A stretch of 64,000 bases of DNA from Eumeta japonica. Lineage: Eukaryota; Arthropoda; Insecta; Lepidoptera; Psychidae. This document shows, piece by piece, positions 59,817 to 64,000 of this stretch. The stretch spans positions 62,001-126,000 of the forward strand of contig BGZK01000748.1 in NCBI GenBank assembly GCA_005406025.1, read 5' to 3'. The notes beneath the pieces were generated by a model that saw only the letters and a program-made list of their open reading frames with translations, had not been told where the DNA came from and ran no database searches. A program made the translations under genes and the position numbers. Numbering within the stretch: position 1 is the first letter of the stretch; each line of letters opens with the position of its first letter.

Positions 59817-59897
59817 TCACATGACGCAGCAGCTCTTCGCTCTGCCCTTCAGCTCGGCTTTCAAGTCCCTCTTGCTCTTGCTGCGTCCCACCTGCTT
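59817..59897 (-). CDS. Rnd-like GTPase terminal exon with CAAX box
   Basis: The acceptor is ttgtcctcag|AAG at 59,898. It encodes 'KQVGRSKSKRDLKAELKGRA' then 'KSCCVM' and stop TGA at 59,819-59,817. The basic stretch next to C-C-V-M is a membrane-targeting tail; Met at the last position favours farnesylation. The open frames on the opposite strand here are shadows. Confidence 0.85.
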   Translation of the reverse strand, partial: KQVGRSKSKRDLKAELKGRAKSCCVM

Positions 59898-62800
59898 CTG
59901 AGGACAAGGTGTCGAATTCGTTATGTAGTATCTCACGGCCGACGGTTCACGAATTACTGTTGAAGCTAAATTTAAGCGTGAATAGTTAATTTTTTTAAGT
60001 CAGAAACGTATTGTGTAGCTACTGATGGATACTTACTATGGATACAAAAAAGTAACAGATAATATCAATAAAGGTTATTTGCTTTTTTGGTGAATAATTA
60101 ATTCAAGTAATTAGTGCATTCTACTCGACTTCAAACTTTATGGCTTAAATCTCAGTAGACTCCTATCAATGTGTAATTAATTTGAACGAAAATTAAATGT
60201 TCAGAAACAATTTTTTTTTATTTTGTTGTACACCTTAAAACTTATTTTATGCAAATGAAATCTGAACTGTGCGTGATAAATTTTATGTCACCAATAACGC
60301 AACCACTGCGCAACCACTTTTTATGGTGTTACCGTCCTTAAATTTGTGACCCATCCTCGTCATAGATTAATTATTATAACCGACCCCAGTTACAAGAACC
60401 AACATATGTAAAATACATACGTATATAAGCTTTTGTAATTGTAGATTGATTTACAGAGCGTGATAAATATAATACATTTGTTTGCGTACGAGATAACGCT
60501 GTTGGATCGTTGCATGTTCGCGATAAAGTATATTCAATTATTCATTGATCCCCTGACATCCACGTCCTCACCACACACACGTCTTCATGTGGAACAGTCG
60601 TATGTTAGAGACATATTATATCCTTAACCAAATAAAACATTCTATAAATACCGTTTCTTTTCATCGTTGATTCTTAAAAAAGAATTTTTGAACAATTTTC
60701 GTCGGCTTATATCAATTATTAATTAAAATTTCAAATGCCAATACAAAATTTTAACAAAGCAAGATTCATAACAGGCAAGAAATACAATAACATAAATTTG
60801 AAAATATAATAATTTTTTATCATTTAATGCCTAGTCACTATTTCTTACGTGTACTAAACGAAAAGTCAATAAATAAGCGGGAATTTATGTTTATTGTCTC
60901 ATAAAATTTTTGAACTGGAAGTTATCGCACCGTTTAACCACACGATTATCTTCAACGGTTTAAATATAAAATTCCTATTGTTATTAATATAATATTTAGA
61001 ACAACTTTGAACTAAAATAAATATAATTATTTATACATACAAAAGCGAAACACAACTGACTGACTGATTGATTCATCACAAGATCTGCGAAACTATAGGT
61101 CCTATTGATTGGAACTTTGGCATAGTTACTCTTTTCGGGACGTAAACGCTCATAGAGAACGGGTTTTACACAAATCCTATAAAAAAAAAAGTTTTCATCA
61201 ATTTATATCTATGCGGGCGGAGCCGCAGGCAAAATATAGTAAATTATTAATATGGCCGAGAAATAAATGGACAAATTTTATAATGCGGATATTACATAAC
61301 ATGTGGAACTGGCTGGTAAGTTTGTATTCTTCAACACAACATACCTGTTGTTTAATTTGCTGTTTGTTCAGTTTGCCGAGAGCCGCCAGCGCCGCCACCT
61401 CGAAGGCGTCCTTCACCCCTTTGCTGGAAGACCTCGCAGAGGTCTCCACGTAGGTCGTAGCCCCCAACTGCCTCGCCACCGCCAGAGCCTTTGTGATTAA
61501 ATTATTTCAGATATAATTCCATTTTTTGTATTTTTTTTAGGGCAAAATGAGAAACAAACGAGCGTCCAAACCGCAAAGGACACTCGCAAGCCCAGAGAAG
61601 TTACCAGTAGCCGGCCTCTAGGGTAGGAATAGGATATCTGATGGATAAGGGATATTGGGCTGATAGTGAGGGAAGTAGGGTGATTGAGGGGATAGAAAGA
61701 GGGCCACCGGAACTCTCACACGCCGGACAACAGCGGAATCTGTTATTTCATGTCATGAGCCACCCTATTTTCGTGTTGCAGCCAAGTTGACCACGGCATG
61801 GCTCTACCACTTTTTACTATTTATATTACTTACTACTAATGTATATACTTCAAAACAATAAGAATTGTAATAACAAACTAATACACTTCTTATTGTTAGG
61901 TACGTTTACAGCCAAATGTTTTCGATATTAAATAACTACTATTACTAATGATTCATTGTTTTTTTTTTCAATAGCGAGTGTGCCTTAATTGTCACGCTGG
62001 GCTCCACAAGTATATCGACGATCACAAAGCCGACCTGCTGTATTTATGACGCGTCTCTTAAATGATTTTCTCATCTATAGGTGCTTTATAAAAAAAATAT
62101 TTCCTTAACCAATTTCCTTATTCAGGACATGGGACGGTTCACTCTCTAGGGACGGCATATCTACCTACCTGTTATCTAATTCTGTTTATTTTGTTTATTA
62201 TTTTTATATTTTTTTCAATGAATTTGAATACTAATATCTTATACCTATAAACAAGTTTGAATGAACATGAAATAAAAATGAAAGATGTGCTTAGTAAATC
62301 TTAAACATGTAGGAAGACAATTAATATTACTTTTCGTTTGGAAGTTAGGAATGGAGCAAGAGCACTCATAGAATTATTTCATAACCGTATTTCGTAATAT
62401 AAAGTTTCAGAATTTCTGGCACCAATATCTTACCAGTATTGGTATCGAGAACAGACAAAAAACGAAATTTTTGATGGATGAAATACCTACATACATTATT
62501 AATTTTGTACAAAACAGGTACGCGAGTCCGACTCTTATTGCTTTTTAAGAACAAAAAAAGCTGATTTCGACATGGATAGGAACGTAAAAAATTTTTTTTC
62601 ACATCAGCTCAGATATTAATGTAAAAGTCCATTACGGACGACCATCTTAAAATACAAACATGTTAACTCACTGTAAAAAATGATAGTAAATCGATAATGT
62701 TAAAAAAAATACAAAACCTGAGATTTACATTGATCAATCGAAATACCCGTAATCTGCTTTGTAAATGCCACCGAATATAGTAATGATACATGAAATTTTG

Positions 62801-63569
62801 AAACATTCAATTACTCATACAACATTTCTGGAAATTTAATATCTCACATTTTACTCTTACAAGCTATTGATGTGTATTACACTTTACTTCGATATGAAGA
62901 TTGAAATCAAACACATGAAAGTTGTTTACGGGTCGATATACATACGACCTTTTGTGATTAACTGGATCTAATCCCCGATTGGGTGTAAAGAGAAGAAAAT
63001 TCACGGAAATTGGCACATAAAAAATCTTTCAACGACGTGTTGCGTAAGACTGTGACGTAAAAGCGGCTCCGGTGTCGGGTCAATGGTGCGGCCGAGGATC
63101 CCGCGACGAGTGTGCCAGATCTCAGCGCACCACGGCCGTGGCACACTCTCACGATCTTTCGTATTTGAAATCGAGGGACCCGTGTCTTGTGCCGTCTGTC
63201 CACTGGCCCATCACTGGTATAAAGCAAATGACATAAATTGATTAAGTGAAAAACCATCGGTCGATTTGCTCGTAGTCAGGAATCGAATTTCCTACTGGCT
63301 CATGGCGACATTCTCGACCACTCGGCCGTCGTTTCCCTGCGTCACATATTTTGATAGGACTGCAAGTATTTATTTCTATGATTCCATCTATTCGTCGAGT
63401 CGATGTAAGGATTTCGCATACAGAATATACACACCTGTTCGCTGGTGACAGGATGGGAGTTCAGTTTGTGCAGCACGGCCACCGTGTCCCGGTCTTGGCG
63501 CAGGTCGGCCTTGCAGCCGCACAGCAAGACGGGCGCCGCTCCTCCGTGGGTGCGGACCTCGCGGTACCA
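59817..63569 (-). CDS. Rho-family GTPase, Rnd-like: last three coding exons
   Basis: Three exons with consensus splice borders join in phase 0 to give the last 119 residues of a Rho GTPase: 63,569-63,435 (45 codons), 61,488-61,345 (48 codons), 59,897-59,817 (26 codons and stop). Visible are the G4 motif in 'LLCGCKADLR', the G5 motif in 'TYVETSAR', the last helix 'VKDAFEVAALAALGKLNKQ', a basic tail, and C-C-V-M at the very end, a CAAX prenylation signal. 'GCKxDLR', 'ATTYVETSA' and the K-A-K-S-C ending resemble vertebrate Rnd/RhoE more than Rho1, Rac or Cdc42. Rnd proteins act at membranes on actin and cell shape and usually do not hydrolyse GTP. The P-loop and switch exons lie beyond the right edge, so that trait cannot be checked. 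Another Rho subfamily remains possible. Confidence 0.85.
61040..61240 (+). mobile_element. Helitron-like repeat in the GTPase intron
   Basis: Same family as 23.64-24.00 kb: 'gattcatcacaagatctgcg', 'aaactataggtcctattga', 'actcttttcgggacgtaaac' and the end 'gcgggcggagccgcaggc' with 'atagt' in place of ctagt. The GC hairpin is better preserved here. It lies within about 110 bases of the exon's donor site. Confidence 0.5.
61345..61488 (-). CDS. Rnd-like GTPase exon with the G5 motif
   Basis: The acceptor is AG at 61,489-61,490 with an AT-rich, weak pyrimidine tract. The donor is a good CAG|gtatgt at 61,344-61,339. It encodes 'ALAVARQLGATTYVETSARS', 'SSKGVKDAFEVAALAALGKL', 'NKQQIKQQ'. The ETSA motif and the following helix are the C-terminal end of the GTPase fold. 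Phase 0 at both borders. Confidence 0.88.
61530..61830. repeat. Dispersed repeat in the GTPase intron
   Basis: 'gagaaacaaacgagcgtcca', 'ggacactcgcaagcccagag', then 'gccggcctctagggtaggaa' and a purine-rich run 'gggatattgggctgatagtg'. Same broad family as 56.96-57.1 kb by its 'ggacactcgcaa' core. Confidence 0.5.
61831..63260. other. GTPase intron, no further feature
   Basis: AT-rich intron sequence between the G4 and G5 exons. The GC-richer part 63,050-63,200 has no recognisable exon. Confidence 0.4.
63266..63336 (-). repeat. tRNA-Ser-like sequence, probable SINE head
   Basis: On the minus strand 'ggccgagtggtcgagaatg' resembles a tRNA-Ser D-arm with A box, and 'aggaaattcgattcct' folds as a T-arm (5-bp stem AGGAA/TTCCT) with a B box. 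The acceptor stem does not pair and the long variable arm of tRNA-Ser is missing, so this is a tRNA-derived SINE or a pseudo-tRNA in the GTPase intron. Confidence 0.45.
63435..63569 (-). CDS. Rnd-like GTPase exon with the G4 motif
   Basis: The acceptor is ttccacag|TGG at 63,570 and the donor CAG|gtgtgt at 63,434. It encodes 'WYREVRTHGGAAPVLLCGCK', 'ADLRQDRDTVAVLHKLNSHP', 'VTSEQ'. The residues from 'VLLCGCKADLR' bind the guanine base. The Rho insert helix region follows, with the Rho-specific 'D...L..L...PV' pattern. Frame phase 0 at both borders. Confidence 0.88.
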
Positions 63570-63570
63570 C

Positions 63571-64000
63571 TGTGGAACAAATGCATACATATTCTCAACC
63601 TGTGTACACACTGTTTTTAAGACAATATGTTTATGTTATTTAATTATTATGCGTGTAAATAATACGTTATGTATAGAGTATACAATAATTTGATATCTCG
63701 GATCGTATCGCTCAAGAGACCACAGTCCCTGTCGCTAGTGCTGAAATATGAACCATTTCTACTTTTAGAATGAGTCAAAAAGGCGAACGTCGACAAAATG
63801 GCAATTCAGCAGAAGAATGCGTTTAGAATCGCTTCCGCTCTACTGAGAAACGAAAAGGAAACGAATATAAAAAGTGAGATGTTATGGGAGCCCTTAAGTA
63901 AGGGCTCGTTGAGTTTTAACATTTTCGAACTGAACTGGCCACGATCCTCCGGTCCAGTAGACTAGAAGATCTCACCGAACGGGCACGACCACGCCCTCTC
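63571..64000. other. Upstream intron of the GTPase gene to the window edge
   Basis: No P-loop, switch I or switch II coding sequence was found here in any minus frame. The next exon must lie to the right of the window. The last 120 bases are GC-richer ('ctggccacgatcctccggtc') and may be a repeat. Confidence 0.4.

Noticed and set aside
59683..59963. Plus-strand frames of 71-72 codons over the GTPase terminal exon
   Set aside because: The minus strand has the splice acceptor, a basic tail and a CAAX end; the plus frames are shadows.
61109..61453. Plus frame of 114 codons
   Set aside because: It runs through the Helitron-like repeat and antisense to the G5 exon.
63351..63693. Plus-strand frames over the G4 exon
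   Set aside because: Shadows of the minus-strand GTPase exon, which has clear family motifs.
1..64000. Telomeric (TTAGG)n arrays, rRNA genes, virus-like gene clusters
   Set aside because: Looked for and not seen anywhere in the window.

Overview
This window is nuclear DNA from an insect, most probably a moth and most likely a silkworm relative (Bombyx type). The main reasons are an LTR retrotransposon with the layout of Bombyx mag (77-bp LTRs, about 4.6 kb), several mariner lineages, RTE-, jockey- and CR1-like LINEs, Helitron-like ends, and dispersed repeats of a kind common in Lepidoptera. The base composition is AT-rich, host coding exons are rare, and nothing bacterial is present (no operons, CRISPR arrays or insertion sequences). 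The species call is an inference from repeat content recalled from memory.

Layout. 0-7.5 kb: LINE fragments (RTE endonuclease, jockey-like RT linker), the first copy of a large unclassified repeat ('family A'), and a decayed mariner with recognisable ends. 7.55-12.19 kb: a mag-like Ty3/gypsy element on the minus strand with identical 77-bp LTRs, a 5-bp target duplication, PBS, polypurine tract and gag-protease-RT-RNaseH-integrase, broken by several frameshifts. 13-14.1 kb: a second mariner of the first type. 17-24 kb: simple repeats, family A copy 2, a mori-type mariner with both ends and TA flanks, and a Helitron-like repeat with a 30-bp perfect palindrome. 24.3-24.5 kb: a possible TATA promoter and first coding exon. 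24.9-25.6 kb: a 118-bp tandem satellite. 26.1-27.2 kb: a third type of mariner, truncated. 32.6-37.5 kb: a mori-type mariner split by a 3.7-kb CR1-like LINE that has itself lost its reverse transcriptase. 38-48 kb: family A copy 3, a 430-bp MITE, a 1-kb nested inverted-repeat element, two unidentified open frames and the 3' end of another gypsy element. 50.7-52 kb: an RTE LINE remnant and a MITE with 35-bp perfect terminal repeats. 55 kb: family A copy 4.

The one host gene recognised with confidence is at the right end on the minus strand: the last three coding exons of a Rho-family, Rnd-like small GTPase (59,817-63,569). The G4 and G5 guanine-binding motifs are visible and it ends in a CCVM prenylation box. 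The upstream exons lie beyond the window. Its introns contain a Helitron-like repeat, another dispersed repeat and, just inside the window, a tRNA-like sequence.

No coherent new multi-gene system was found. The most unusual items are the nested inverted-repeat element (44,535-45,543), the satellite, the four same-oriented family A repeats, and the mag copy whose LTRs are identical although its reading frame is broken.
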